Shown: positions 9,453-18,129 of the stretch, piece after piece
Numbering within the stretch: position 1 is the first letter of the stretch
Layout of the letters: each line of letters opens with the position of its first letter
Assembly (NCBI GenBank): GCA_030835085.1
Contig: JAUQWQ010000052.1
Location: forward strand, 1 to 49,406
Direction of reading: 5' to 3'
Length of the DNA stretch: 49,406 nt
DNA from: Ignavibacteria bacterium
GTDB lineage: Bacteria > Bacteroidota > Ignavibacteria > Tepidaquicellales > OLB5
The notes under the pieces: generated by a model
What the model was told of the DNA's origin: nothing
What the model saw: only the letters and a program-made list of their open reading frames with translations
Database searches by the model: none
Program-made: the position numbers and the translations under genes

Positions 9453-9983
9453 ATGATAAATTTACCTTTTCTAAAGTTACTTTTTGCGGAGTCCAAATTC
9501 AAGGTAATTGATTAATTATATAATATTTAACAGGCTCAATAATACAGAAAAACAGGTATTCTGGTATTACTGTCTTTCTTAAATATCCCTGATGGTAATA
9601 TGTATTATTTTTCCAGATACTTTTCCCCATTTAAACAATTTATAAACAGCTACTTAATTCATGAATTCCGCAGTTATGACATGGAAAATATTCATTTTCA
9701 GTATTATTCCCTCATTTTCATTTCTTTTTTTCCCCTCATATGCATGAATATATTTGCATTGTCAGAACCAGACTGGAATGAAAAAGAAAAAAAATGTACT
9801 GCCAAAGAGCAGAAGTTCCTTTAACAGGAAAAAAGAAAACGGCTCACTCTTAAACAGTGACGTTCTGATCAGCAGGCTTTTGGAACCTTACTTTGACAGT
9901 GAATATGAAATATTACCGGGATTAATGAATTCAGAAAAAAATAATTTTAAACATATTAAACAAAATAAAAAAAAGGATAAAAA
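9453..9983. other. 531-bp divergent intergenic region
   Basis: A long AT-rich region between the helical-protein gene and the T9SS cargo gene. It contains two overlapping small frames (9600-9824 and 9754-9987), neither convincing, and no clear hairpin terminator. It does not share the structured leader seen in the equivalent position before the paralogous cargo at 25461. Confidence 0.5.
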
Positions 9984-9987
9984 ATGA
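9754..9987 (+). CDS. possible small Lys/Asn-rich ORF
   Basis: 77 codons, rich in Lys and Asn. The stop overlaps the ATG of the cargo gene at 9984 by 4 bp, which can indicate translational coupling. The amino-acid composition is what an AT-rich spacer would give, I see no motif, and no ribosome-binding site precedes it. A leader peptide is possible but chance is more likely. Confidence 0.15.
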   Translation: MHCQNQTGMKKKKNVLPKSRSSFNRKKENGSLLNSDVLISRLLEPYFDSEYEILPGLMNSEKNNFKHIKQNKKKDKK

Positions 9988-11795
9988 AAAAACTTAAATT
10001 TTTAATTGCAGCATTTATATTTACTGTTGTATCAGTTTACGCACAAACTGATGCGACAAATGAATCAAAGCTTAACCAAAGCTCATTCAGGAACGTTTCT
10101 CCAAATGAAATTTCTGCGGAGAGTTTACCCCGTAATATTACTATTCCTGCGGCATTGTTAAACAGCTATAACGCTGCGATCGACAGCAGGAACCCGGAGA
10201 TGAAAAAACAAACGGCCGCTGAAATTGAAAAGTATTTGACAAAAGCAGAATTTACCGCCGAACCCATTGAAGTCGAGATAACCAAAGATCTGAATCCGCC
10301 TTTTATCAATGACTGGTACGGCTCTGATGTTCAGGTAACAAATTCCAGCGTTGCTGTTACAGGCGGCTACAGGCAGCTTGATCTTAAAAAAGGCGAAGAT
10401 GGCTGGATGTACCTTGCTGTGAACAGGCGCGGTATCCCCGGAATAAACGGGCAGATAACTGTATACCGCTCCGGCAACGGGGGAGCTGAATGGAGTACAG
10501 TGGCAAACATTACATCAATCACAGGTTATTTCGGGTCAATAACTATGCTTGTTGAAAGCAGAAATGAAAATGTGCCTGATTCAACAAGGATACTTGTATA
10601 TGCAACATTAAGTGCAAATTCAAACCTGAATGATGCATACCTTGTGTGTTCCTCTTTCAGAAGAGACGGCTCTGCTTCAAACTTCTTTAATGTTGCAAAT
10701 CCTTCTGCAGGCAACAGGTTCGTTTATCCCTCGGCATGCAGCGATGGTATGTTCTGGTCCAGCCTTACATTTATGCATGTAATTTTGAGAGAAGAAACTA
10801 ATTCCGGCGCTTTTGTTTCTATGCATCATTTCCGTTCCACCAGCTGGGGTGCAGTACATACTGTAGGGACCAACAGCAATAATGCTTTCGAAGACAGGTA
10901 CCCGGCTGCTGCCTTTTCCAATGAGGTCGGTAGTGATTCAGTTTACTTTGCTGTTGAAAGGGAAGTAGCCAATAACGAACACGAAATAAGGCTTTTCGCA
11001 ACGATGGAATTACCGTCAAACAATTTCAGTATAAGGTATATTACCGATGCAGCCCCGGGTACCATTTACGAAAGACCCGCAATAACTATTCAGCAGAGGG
11101 ATTTTTCGCTTCCGCAGAGGATACTTGTAACATGTACCAAAAATGACAGGGCAGTTTATCACTATTCCATCGATGGCGGAGCATTGTGGAATATAGATTT
11201 TGGCCTTGGACTTGCTTCTATGCCTGTTGATTTCACTTCATGCAGTTCAGATACATCAACTGCAAACGGCAAAGATTTTATATCCGCCTATGTTGATCTT
11301 AACGGTGATTCAGTGACTGTTAGACACGGTGAGCTTGGAAATTTGGGCACACCCATGTATAAAAAGAACGGTGTCGTAAGCACCGGTTCACTTGCACCTG
11401 TTTCAGCAATTTACTCCGAAGGAAATACAAAATACTCTGCATTTGCATATGCAGGCCTTGGACCTGCAGGAGTGTACTACAATATGGAATCTTTAGTTAC
11501 AGGAATTACACCTGTTTCAAATGAAGTTCCTAATGCATTCAGTCTTGAACAGAACTACCCGAATCCGTTTAACCCGGTTACCAACATTAAATTCGCAGTT
11601 GCGAAAAACGGATTGGTTACGTTGAAAATTTACGATATTTCCGGCAGGGAAGTAGCTCAGCTTGTAAATATGGAGCTTAATGCGGGCACTTATAACTTCG
11701 ATTTCAACGCTTCGCATCTGGCAAGCGGAATATATTTTTACAGATTGAATTCAAACAATTATGCCGATACCAAAAAAATGGTATTGGTTAAATAA
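9984..11795 (+). CDS. T9SS-sorted secreted protein (cargo family shared with 25461)
   Basis: 603 aa with a signal peptide (MKKLKFLIAAF...SVYAQT). A helical pro-region (LLNSYNAAIDSRNPEMKKQT) precedes a beta-rich domain with sialidase/BNR-like phrases (VYRSGNGGAEWSTV, YHYSIDGGALWNID), probably a beta-propeller. The type A sorting domain starts near residue 525 (QNYPNPFNPVTNI) and ends KKMVLVK. It is homologous along its whole length to the protein at 25461-27284; both contain NDWY, GGYRQ, DGWxYxAVN, SMLVESRN and DSTRIL. No catalytic residues are evident, so an enzymatic role is unproven. Both copies sit divergent to an SPYFN-family gene. Confidence 0.9.
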   Translation: MKKLKFLIAAFIFTVVSVYAQTDATNESKLNQSSFRNVSPNEISAESLPRNITIPAALLNSYNAAIDSRNPEMKKQTAAEIEKYLTKAEFTAEPIEVEITKDLNPPFINDWYGSDVQVTNSSVAVTGGYRQLDLKKGEDGWMYLAVNRRGIPGINGQITVYRSGNGGAEWSTVANITSITGYFGSITMLVESRNENVPDSTRILVYATLSANSNLNDAYLVCSSFRRDGSASNFFNVANPSAGNRFVYPSACSDGMFWSSLTFMHVILREETNSGAFVSMHHFRSTSWGAVHTVGTNSNNAFEDRYPAAAFSNEVGSDSVYFAVEREVANNEHEIRLFATMELPSNNFSIRYITDAAPGTIYERPAITIQQRDFSLPQRILVTCTKNDRAVYHYSIDGGALWNIDFGLGLASMPVDFTSCSSDTSTANGKDFISAYVDLNGDSVTVRHGELGNLGTPMYKKNGVVSTGSLAPVSAIYSEGNTKYSAFAYAGLGPAGVYYNMESLVTGITPVSNEVPNAFSLEQNYPNPFNPVTNIKFAVAKNGLVTLKIYDISGREVAQLVNMELNAGTYNFDFNASHLASGIYFYRLNSNNYADTKKMVLVK

Positions 11796-11810
11796 CAACC
11801 CCAATTGATT

Positions 11811-11841
11811 AAAAAGGCGGATAGAAATATCCGCCTTTTTT
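11811..11841 (+). terminator. Rho-independent terminator
   Basis: Thirteen-bp stem AAAAAGGCGGATA / TATCCGCCTTTTT with a GAAA tetraloop, followed by T residues, directly after the cargo gene. Confidence 0.9.
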
Positions 11842-11946
11842 ATTTCAGACTATACCTGAACAGATAATTATCATATTTTTTTCTAAGCGTAATCATTGAA
11901 ATCAGTTTGACGCTGTATTATTTTGAGATAAATTACTTAAAATGCC

Positions 11947-13758
11947 ATGAAGTCAATAAACAGTTTTTTTTATTTTATTGCCTTAATCAGTCAGTGTGTT
12001 TTCTCGGGTAGTTTTACAGTAAACAACGTAACACAGTTTCAGTCAGCTTTAAATTCTTGTGCTTCAAACGGGCAGAGCGATACTATCAATGTTCTTGCAG
12101 GCACATATAATGTAAATCCTTCTCTCACATTTATATCCAATGAAAATTATTCCCTGTTCATAAGAGGTACAGGCAGTCCGGTGCTTGATGGCGCGAATTT
12201 AAGGCAGGTACTGCAGCTTACAGCAAACTCACCTGCTGCTGATATTATTATAGAAGGTCTTACTATCCAGCACGGAAAGGCAGATTATGGCGGCGGCCTG
12301 AATATCCTGACCCAGGAGGCTGACATTATAGTAAGAAACTGCAGCATTAATGATAACACATCTAATTATGTTGCCGGCGGTGTTAACCTCTTTTCAAATA
12401 CAGGTTCAGTTTCGGTCAGCTCATGCTCTTTCAGCAGAAATTCATCGCCGAATACTTCGGGGTATCCGTACGGTAATGCCGGGGGCCTCTTCATACAGAC
12501 TGATGGCAGCGGAACAACCATCTCACTTTCAGGGTGTACTTTCACACAAAATACTTCGCAGCGCGATGCTGCCGGTGCAATGCTTTATCCTCTCGGAAGT
12601 AATTCCACTGTTATAGCGGAGCTGAATACTTTTGTTTCCAATACTGCAAAAGAATCCGGGGGTGGCTGCTGGATCAGGTGCCCGGGCGGTAATTCTGCAG
12701 TAAGATACAGAAGCAATGTTATGAACGGGAATTCATGCACTATTGGCGGCAACGGGGCAGGGACATATATACAGATCACCTCCGGCTCAATAGAGCTTTA
12801 CGATAATCAGTTTACGGGGAATAACTCTGTTTGGCAGGGAGGAGGATTGTGGGTTGAGCATAGCGGCGGCACAATGAATGTTTACCGGAACAGGTTTATT
12901 AATAACACTGCCGGTGAAACAGGCGCGGGGGCAAATCTTTTTCTTGATTACGGAACCGCTAAGATATATCACAACATTTTTAACCGCAACCGTTCTGGAC
13001 TTGCCGGCGGCGGAATAAATTTTTCCACAAACACAGGCAGTATCAATATTTTTAATAATACGTTATTTTCAAATACAGCTTCCGATGGCGGTGATGTGAA
13101 TTTGTACTTTGATAATTCTTCGGCACGATCATTTTTTATTAACAATATTTTATATAACAGCACTGAACCCGCCCTTTCATATTCAGGGCAGCAAACCGTA
13201 ACCGCGCGATATTGTGACATTATGGGAGGTACCGGCCAGCCGTGGTTTGGCACAGGGTGTTTTGACCGCTACCCTTATTTCCGTGATACCACAGGCGGTG
13301 ATTTCCACCTGCAGGATTCAGTTCATTGCGGCAGCCCACGCTACTCACCCTGTATCGATGCAGGCAATCCTGATATTACCGACAGCATTATCAATTGTTC
13401 ATGGGGTTTGAATCTTGCAAGAACAGATATGGGAGCATACGGGGGAAAAGGTAATATTCCTATAGGAATACACACTATTAACACAAATATTCCCGAACAA
13501 TTTACCCTTTACCAGAATTACCCCAACCCGTTCAACCCGGTTACAAAAATTAATTTTTCTGTTCCTTTTGCTGCATTTGTTAAGCTGGCAGTTTATGATA
13601 TCCTTGGTAGGGAAATTACTGTACTTGTTAATGAAGCATTGCTGCCGGGAATTTATAATGTAAATTGGAATGCTGATAAATATTCAATCGGCATATATTA
13701 TTATAAACTCGGGTCATTCAGTTTTACAGAAACAAAGAAAATGGTTTTGATCAAATAA
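11947..13758 (+). CDS. T9SS-sorted right-handed beta-helix protein
   Basis: 603 aa with a signal peptide (SINSFFYFIALISQCVFS). Residues about 60-430 repeat short strands of the type GGGLNI, VxNCSIxxN, GGVNLFSNTGSV and IYHNIFNRN, as in pectate-lyase-like or polymorphic outer-membrane beta-helices. SPCIDAGNPD followed by DMGAYGG is typical of the end of such helices. The sorting domain starts near residue 525 (QNYPNPFNPVTKI). No lyase active site is recognisable, so it is better called an adhesin- or binding-type surface protein than an enzyme. The sigma-54 activator gene begins 27 bp downstream without a terminator, so the two are probably co-transcribed. Confidence 0.9.
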   Translation: MKSINSFFYFIALISQCVFSGSFTVNNVTQFQSALNSCASNGQSDTINVLAGTYNVNPSLTFISNENYSLFIRGTGSPVLDGANLRQVLQLTANSPAADIIIEGLTIQHGKADYGGGLNILTQEADIIVRNCSINDNTSNYVAGGVNLFSNTGSVSVSSCSFSRNSSPNTSGYPYGNAGGLFIQTDGSGTTISLSGCTFTQNTSQRDAAGAMLYPLGSNSTVIAELNTFVSNTAKESGGGCWIRCPGGNSAVRYRSNVMNGNSCTIGGNGAGTYIQITSGSIELYDNQFTGNNSVWQGGGLWVEHSGGTMNVYRNRFINNTAGETGAGANLFLDYGTAKIYHNIFNRNRSGLAGGGINFSTNTGSINIFNNTLFSNTASDGGDVNLYFDNSSARSFFINNILYNSTEPALSYSGQQTVTARYCDIMGGTGQPWFGTGCFDRYPYFRDTTGGDFHLQDSVHCGSPRYSPCIDAGNPDITDSIINCSWGLNLARTDMGAYGGKGNIPIGIHTINTNIPEQFTLYQNYPNPFNPVTKINFSVPFAAFVKLAVYDILGREITVLVNEALLPGIYNVNWNADKYSIGIYYYKLGSFSFTETKKMVLIK

Positions 13759-13785
13759 TTTTCTATTTTATCGATAAAGAATCCT

Positions 13786-15876
13786 ATGCGAAATATAAAT
13801 AATGGTGACCTGGATGCCCTGATTGAAGCCGCTCCTTTGGGAATTGTTGTATTCGACAAAAATGCAGTTATCACAAGATGGAACCCGGCAATGGAAAGGA
13901 TATTTGGCTGGAAAGAAAGTGAAGTTACCGGGAAAGCTTATAACCCTGTGCTCCCGGAGTCTGATGATTCGGTTCATAAATTAATGCGTGAAAAGCTACT
14001 GAGCGGCGGCAGCCTTAATGGTGAAGAATGCTTAAGGAAACGTAAAGACGGGAAGTTCATTAATGTTAAGACCCATTCTTCCTTATTAAAAGATATCTCC
14101 GGTAATATAACAGGAGTCATTGGTATTTATGATGATATAACCGAAGAGAAAAAGGAACATGAGAAGCTTATATGGAATGAACTGATGCTTCGTGAAATGG
14201 CTGAAAGTTCACGCAGCGGCTTTTATCTGGTAGATAGCAGGGATGATAAAATTCTTTATTATAATAAAAAATTTATTGAACTCTGGGATCTTGCTGAAAT
14301 TGAACCTGTTAAGGACCTCTCAAATTCTGGATTAATGAATATTTGCTCTGAAAAAGTTGAACATAAGGAAAAATTTGTTTCATCGCTTAAACTGTTGATG
14401 AATATAGATAACCAGGCAGTTTACGAAGATGAAATAATATTCAGGGATGGAAGGATATTCAGTTATTATACAACTCCGTTAATTGATGATAACAGGAATT
14501 ATCTTGGAAGGTTCTTCATGTTTGAAGATAAAACAGAATCGAAATTATTTGAAGCTTTGCTTATAAGTGAAAATGAGTATACCAGGTCTGTTGGTTCTTC
14601 AATTGATGCGATTATTCTTGCCGATAATTCAGGAAAAGTACTTATGGTTAACAAGTCTGCTGAAACGTTATTAAAAGTCAAAGCAGATAAGCTGTTAAAC
14701 ACTAAAATGCATGACTTTCTGCAGGTTGATGATTTTTTGACTGCATCAATTTTAACTTACGGCAGAACCGAAACAATTTTAAGAGAGATTAAAGATATAA
14801 ACGGAGAGACCAGGAATCTGGAATTCCATATCAGGCTGCACTCACACAATAAGATACAGATATCTGTATATGATGCCGGTAAACAGGTAAATAAAAGCAG
14901 GTCCCAAAGCAACTTTGAAGCCCTTCAAAGCCGCTTCATTTTTACAAGTGATGAGATGAAGAAGCTGAATTATGAAATAACACGTCTTGCAAATCTTGAT
15001 TTTGATGTGCTGATTGAAGGTGAAACAGGCGTTGGCAAAGACCTGGTTGCATCCCAGATACACTCCCGAAGCTCCAGGAAAAATAATATATTTCTGCCGG
15101 TATCTATCTCATCCCTTAGTGAAAGTCTAATTGAATCAGAATTATTTGGCCATGAAAAAGGAGCTTTTTCAGGTGCTGACAGGCAGATCATCGGTAAATT
15201 CGAAGCTGCAGATAAAGGGATATTATATATCCCGGAAATTTCCTCATTACCTGAAAGTATACAGCTTAAACTTCTTCATTTTATGCAGTATAAATCAATT
15301 ACAAGGGTCGGGCAGGATGCAAGAAAGGGTGAAGTAAATATAGATGTCAGGCTGATCATGGCAACTAATGAGAACCTTGAAAAGCTGGTAAGCTCCGGCA
15401 GACTGCGAAAAGATTTTTACTACAGAATAAGCGGTACTTCCTTAACTATTCCGCCTCTCAGAAAAAGGAAAGATGATATAATATCTATTGCTGAGTATTA
15501 CCTCGGGAAGTTTAAAACCGGTTTCCCCGGTAAACATTTTGAATTCTCGGATGAAGCAAAGAATATGCTGAGGGAGTATCCCTGGCACGGAAATGTAAGA
15601 GAGCTGGTTAGCTGTGTAAAAAATGTTATCTCATTTAACACTGAATCCGTTCTTGAGCCGCATCATTTCAGATACCTTCTGAGAAAGCATGATGAAGATA
15701 CGGATATAAATAACCCCGGGAATGAAATTGATTATATTACAGCTGAGAATGATTTCAAGAAAAATTACTTTAAAAAACTGCTTAATACTTCCAATAACAG
15801 AATATCTGAAGCCGCAAAGTCTGCAGGTATGACACCGCAGGGACTGCGAAAGGCGCTTAAAAAACTGGGGATGTGA
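13786..15876 (+). CDS. PAS-sensor sigma-54 activator (bEBP) with altered Walker B
   Basis: 696 aa, cytoplasmic. Three PAS-like domains (about 5-117, 130-245 and 258-365), an AAA+ sigma-54 interaction domain (about 378-605) and a C-terminal Fis-type helix-turn-helix (about 650-696; RISEAAKSAGMTPQGLRKAL). Walker A is GETGVGKD (Gly412-Asp419). The sigma-54 contact loop reads GAFSGA (459-464) for the usual GAFTGA. Walker B reads ILYIPEI: Pro483 stands where the Mg2+-binding Asp is expected, and Glu484 is kept. Sensor I (MATNENL), the arginine-finger region (GRLRKDFYYRI) and GNVRELV are present. No receiver domain is seen, so the signal probably enters through PAS. Palindromic sites and a sigma-54 promoter lie just downstream. 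Confidence 0.95.
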   Translation: MRNINNGDLDALIEAAPLGIVVFDKNAVITRWNPAMERIFGWKESEVTGKAYNPVLPESDDSVHKLMREKLLSGGSLNGEECLRKRKDGKFINVKTHSSLLKDISGNITGVIGIYDDITEEKKEHEKLIWNELMLREMAESSRSGFYLVDSRDDKILYYNKKFIELWDLAEIEPVKDLSNSGLMNICSEKVEHKEKFVSSLKLLMNIDNQAVYEDEIIFRDGRIFSYYTTPLIDDNRNYLGRFFMFEDKTESKLFEALLISENEYTRSVGSSIDAIILADNSGKVLMVNKSAETLLKVKADKLLNTKMHDFLQVDDFLTASILTYGRTETILREIKDINGETRNLEFHIRLHSHNKIQISVYDAGKQVNKSRSQSNFEALQSRFIFTSDEMKKLNYEITRLANLDFDVLIEGETGVGKDLVASQIHSRSSRKNNIFLPVSISSLSESLIESELFGHEKGAFSGADRQIIGKFEAADKGILYIPEISSLPESIQLKLLHFMQYKSITRVGQDARKGEVNIDVRLIMATNENLEKLVSSGRLRKDFYYRISGTSLTIPPLRKRKDDIISIAEYYLGKFKTGFPGKHFEFSDEAKNMLREYPWHGNVRELVSCVKNVISFNTESVLEPHHFRYLLRKHDEDTDINNPGNEIDYITAENDFKKNYFKKLLNTSNNRISEAAKSAGMTPQGLRKALKKLGM

Positions 15877-15910
15877 TACCTCTTACTTAAGTAAAGATTT
15901 AAAAATTCAT

Positions 15911-15962
15911 GCGGAAACTTCTGTTTCCGCTGTTTCCCGTTAAATGGAAACACCTGTTTCCC
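15911..15962. promoter_or_regulatory. enhancer sites for the sigma-54 activator (GGAAAC-N4-GTTTCC, two copies)
   Basis: A perfect palindrome, GCGGAAAC and GTTTCCGC round TTCT, occupies 15911-15930. A second GGAAAC-N4-GTTTCC is at 15946-15961, its centre 33 bp from the first, about three helical turns. A further GTTTCC at 15932-15937 pairs with 15946-15951. The cluster is about 75-125 bp upstream of the predicted transcription start of the sigma-54 promoter, the usual place for activator binding. No T-run follows, which argues against a terminator. Confidence 0.75.
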
Positions 15963-16010
15963 TTTCTATATAAAAATCATGATTAAAAAAAATTTTCACC
16001 GAATAATTAT

Positions 16011-16026
16011 TGGCACGATAATTGCT
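16011..16026 (+). promoter_or_regulatory. sigma-54 (RpoN) -24/-12 promoter
   Basis: TGGCACG, 4 nt, TTGCT: matches the sigma-54 consensus at every conserved base, with exactly 10 nt between the GG and GC dinucleotides. Transcription would start near 16036-16038, about 20 nt before the ATG at 16058. Confidence 0.9.
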
Positions 16027-16057
16027 TTTCATAGAATATCAGAAGTTAGTGTAAACT

Positions 16058-16267
16058 ATGAAAACCAAATCTGTAAATAAAGAACGATATAAATTATGTC
16101 CCAATTGCGGTAATTTTATGTCAATTAGTGAACAGGATACGTATTGTTACTTATGCGGAGTAAAAATGATCGATTCATGTCCTTCTTGCAATGAACCCAT
16201 AATTTACCCGACTTCTGTATTTTGCCCGGTTTGCGGAAAAAAACTTGTTGCGTTAAAGAATGAATGA
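16058..16267 (+). CDS. double zinc-ribbon small protein
   Basis: 69 aa with two treble-clef or ribbon-type units: CPNCGNF...CYLCGVK and CPSCNEP...CPVCGKK, eight cysteines in four CxxC pairs. No membrane segment. It is the first gene after the sigma-54 promoter, so probably the first product of the regulon. Such double zinc ribbons usually mediate protein or nucleic-acid contacts; a specific role cannot be assigned. Confidence 0.85.
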   Translation: MKTKSVNKERYKLCPNCGNFMSISEQDTYCYLCGVKMIDSCPSCNEPIIYPTSVFCPVCGKKLVALKNE

Positions 16268-16332
16268 TTCTGTTTGAAAATCTAATCCCTGAAATTGATA
16301 TATATTTTACTAATAACTTAAAATCTAATATC

Positions 16333-16725
16333 ATGAATAAAAAATTAGCATTTGCATTATCTGTATTTCTGATTTTACTGTGGAGCTGTAATGATGATAA
16401 CGGTACCGGTATCAATCAGCTGGGGACAGGCGGAAATGTTACTTTCACAATGCAGGGTACCGGTAACCAAACCTCGTATGACTTCTATTTCAAACCCAGT
16501 GTAGATGTTAAGATAGATAAAATTATCGCGTTATTACCCGCGCAGAATTTTACTGATACTGCTGCGAATCCAAATACAAACTATGTTTTCAGCAAAGATT
16601 CCAGTTATACGTGGTACTCATACACCGGTGTTACATCAGCTCAGCAATGGACATTCCGTTTTTCAGGCGTATTGGTAAGTAATAACAATCCATTTAACGA
16701 AAGCGCTGATTTTACTGTACCGTAA
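16333..16725 (+). CDS. small secreted lipoprotein, function unknown
   Basis: 130 aa from ATG 16333; an in-frame ATG at 16264 would add 23 residues before the signal peptide and overlap the zinc-ribbon gene, so the later start is preferred. The signal MNKKLAFALSVFLILLWSC ends in a Cys with NDDNG after it, a lipoprotein pattern. The mature part is beta-rich and resembles no family I can name. It is the second gene of the predicted sigma-54 operon and is followed after 56 bp by a beta-barrel gene. Confidence 0.75.
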   Translation: MNKKLAFALSVFLILLWSCNDDNGTGINQLGTGGNVTFTMQGTGNQTSYDFYFKPSVDVKIDKIIALLPAQNFTDTAANPNTNYVFSKDSSYTWYSYTGVTSAQQWTFRFSGVLVSNNNPFNESADFTVP

Positions 16726-16781
16726 TATTGTTATTTGCATAACTTCATATACTTTTTTAAAATATTCCAAAGGAGAAAAAA

Positions 16782-17399
16782 ATGAAACAAATGAGTAAAA
16801 TTGCAGCAATATTTTTTATTTTGTCTTCAATATCAGTATTTTCACAGCCAAGTATTGAGTTAGGACTTGAAGGCGGCCTGAACCTGGCTAATGTTTCAAT
16901 CACCCCCTCGCAGACTTCAAACTCACGTACCGGCTTAATAGTTGGCGGTGTTATAGATATTGGTATTTCCAATAGTATTGGTGTTACCGGTGGCTTAAGA
17001 TATATTATGAAAGGCTTCCAGGTTACGAACCAGGGGTATACATTTACCGATAAGCTGAATTATTTAGAAGTTCCGGTTCTGTTGAAAGTGAAATTCCCCC
17101 TCACTGAGATAAAACCGTATGTAATTGGCGGACCGGTTTTAGGTATCCGTGTTTCTGCTAGCGAAGAACAAAGCGGAGGCGGGCAGAGCGCAGATGTAGA
17201 TGCTTCAAGTGCCTATGAATCTATTGATTTTGGCCTGTTATTTGGTGCCGGAATGGATTTTAAAGTTGCCCCTAAAACAGATCTGTTCTTACAGGGTGGT
17301 TATGCATTCGGTCTTTCGAACATCTGGAAACAGACTACTACTGTGACAGTGAAAAATTATGGTATTCAGATAACCGGTGGAGTAAAATTCAAACTTTAA
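16782..17399 (+). CDS. outer-membrane beta-barrel protein (PorT/OmpW-like porin family)
   Basis: 205 aa with a signal peptide (ISSISVFSQPS) and a clear ribosome-binding site (AAAGGAG, 7 nt before ATG). Alternating strands such as LGLEGGLNLANVSITPSQ, VTGGLRYIMKGFQV, FLQGGYAFGLSNI and a terminal GIQITGGVKFKL fit an eight-stranded outer-membrane barrel of the 'outer membrane beta-barrel domain' type, ending in a hydrophobic C-terminal strand. It is last in the sigma-54 operon, suggesting that the regulon remodels the cell envelope. Confidence 0.85.
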   Translation: MKQMSKIAAIFFILSSISVFSQPSIELGLEGGLNLANVSITPSQTSNSRTGLIVGGVIDIGISNSIGVTGGLRYIMKGFQVTNQGYTFTDKLNYLEVPVLLKVKFPLTEIKPYVIGGPVLGIRVSASEEQSGGGQSADVDASSAYESIDFGLLFGAGMDFKVAPKTDLFLQGGYAFGLSNIWKQTTTVTVKNYGIQITGGVKFKL

Positions 17400-17468
17400 A
17401 GAAGAACTTATCAAAAACCGCTTGCTGATTATAACTATTATAGATTTATAACTTCTTCCTATATTAAT

Positions 17469-17505
17469 GCCGGTACTTTCTTTTGTGAAGTGCCGGCTTT
17501 GTTTT
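17469..17505 (+). terminator. Rho-independent terminator of the sigma-54 operon
   Basis: Stem GCCGGTACTT with AAGTGCCGGC (one G-T pair), then TTTGTTTT. Confidence 0.8.
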
Positions 17506-17600
17506 AATTGCCAGATGCTGTTTCATCTTCACTCTCAACAACCGGGTGAGCATCGAAATTAAGAATATCATACTGATCTGCGATAACATATTTTGTTACA
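17504..17600 (-). pseudogene. possible C-terminal gene remnant
   Basis: The minus strand carries an uninterrupted stretch of about 32 codons containing YDILNFDAHPVVESEDE, with an acidic, protein-like composition, ending in TAA beside the terminator. It has no start codon and is preceded by an in-frame stop, so if genuine it is a decayed gene end. Chance is a real alternative. Confidence 0.2.
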
Positions 17601-17676
17601 ATTTGTTAAAGATAGTTAATGTTTCTTCAGGTTAGATTGAGTATTTTTGAAGTATATAATATCAGGAGGGCAAAAA

Positions 17677-18009
17677 ATGGAATTGAATAAGAAATTCAAT
17701 AAACGCGCATTCATAACTTTCGGAATGCTGGCTTCAGGAATCGCGCTGCCTGTTTCCGGGCTGATGAATCATTATCTGGCATTTGATCTTTTAACTATCA
17801 GCAGGCATTTCTGGATGTCGGTTCACAATATGCTTGGCATAATGTTTACAATATTTTCCATCTGTCATATTGTACTGAACTGGCGGTCGGTAAGAAACTA
17901 TTTTACGAGGCTTAAAAAAATATCCATAAGCAAGGAAGCGCTGGCAGCCATATCCATTGTAGTAATAATTACAACCTTTTTTGCAATGCACGCGTACATT
18001 GCGGGTTAA
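17677..18009 (+). CDS. DUF4405-like small membrane protein
   Basis: 110 aa from ATG 17677, chosen because AGGAGG (17664-17669) lies just upstream; the in-frame ATG at 17647 would place that site inside the gene. Three hydrophobic helices with spaced histidines (LMNHYLAF, RHFWMSVHNMLG, CHIVLNWRSVRNYF) match the DUF4405 pattern, which resembles cytochrome-b-type haem-binding helices. A haem role is inferred only. It stands alone between two terminators. Confidence 0.75.
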   Translation: MELNKKFNKRAFITFGMLASGIALPVSGLMNHYLAFDLLTISRHFWMSVHNMLGIMFTIFSICHIVLNWRSVRNYFTRLKKISISKEALAAISIVVIITTFFAMHAYIAG

Positions 18010-18041
18010 ATAAAGTTCAGATGTAACAGTCTTTACTATAA

Positions 18042-18073
18042 CAAAGAGGCAGATATATTATCCGCCTCTTTTT
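18042..18073. terminator. bidirectional terminator
   Basis: Stem AAAGAGGC (18043-18050) / GCCTCTTT (18064-18071), with T-run after it on the + strand. It separates the DUF4405-like gene from the convergent metal-binding lipoprotein. Confidence 0.75.
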
Positions 18074-18129
18074 TTTGAAAAAATTTGAATCGTTGAAAAA
18101 ACACCCGGCATAAGAATACTTAACTGAAT

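Noticed and set aside
9600-9824. 74-codon ORF in the divergent region
   Set aside because: Aromatic and Lys-rich AT-spacer composition, no ribosome-binding site, overlaps another frame.
15911-15930. Perfect palindrome after the sigma-54 activator read as a terminator
   Set aside because: No T-run follows, further copies of the half-sites occur and a sigma-54 promoter lies downstream; enhancer sites explain it better.
16264-16332. Upstream start for the lipoprotein gene
   Set aside because: It would put 23 polar residues before a good lipoprotein signal peptide and overlap the preceding gene.
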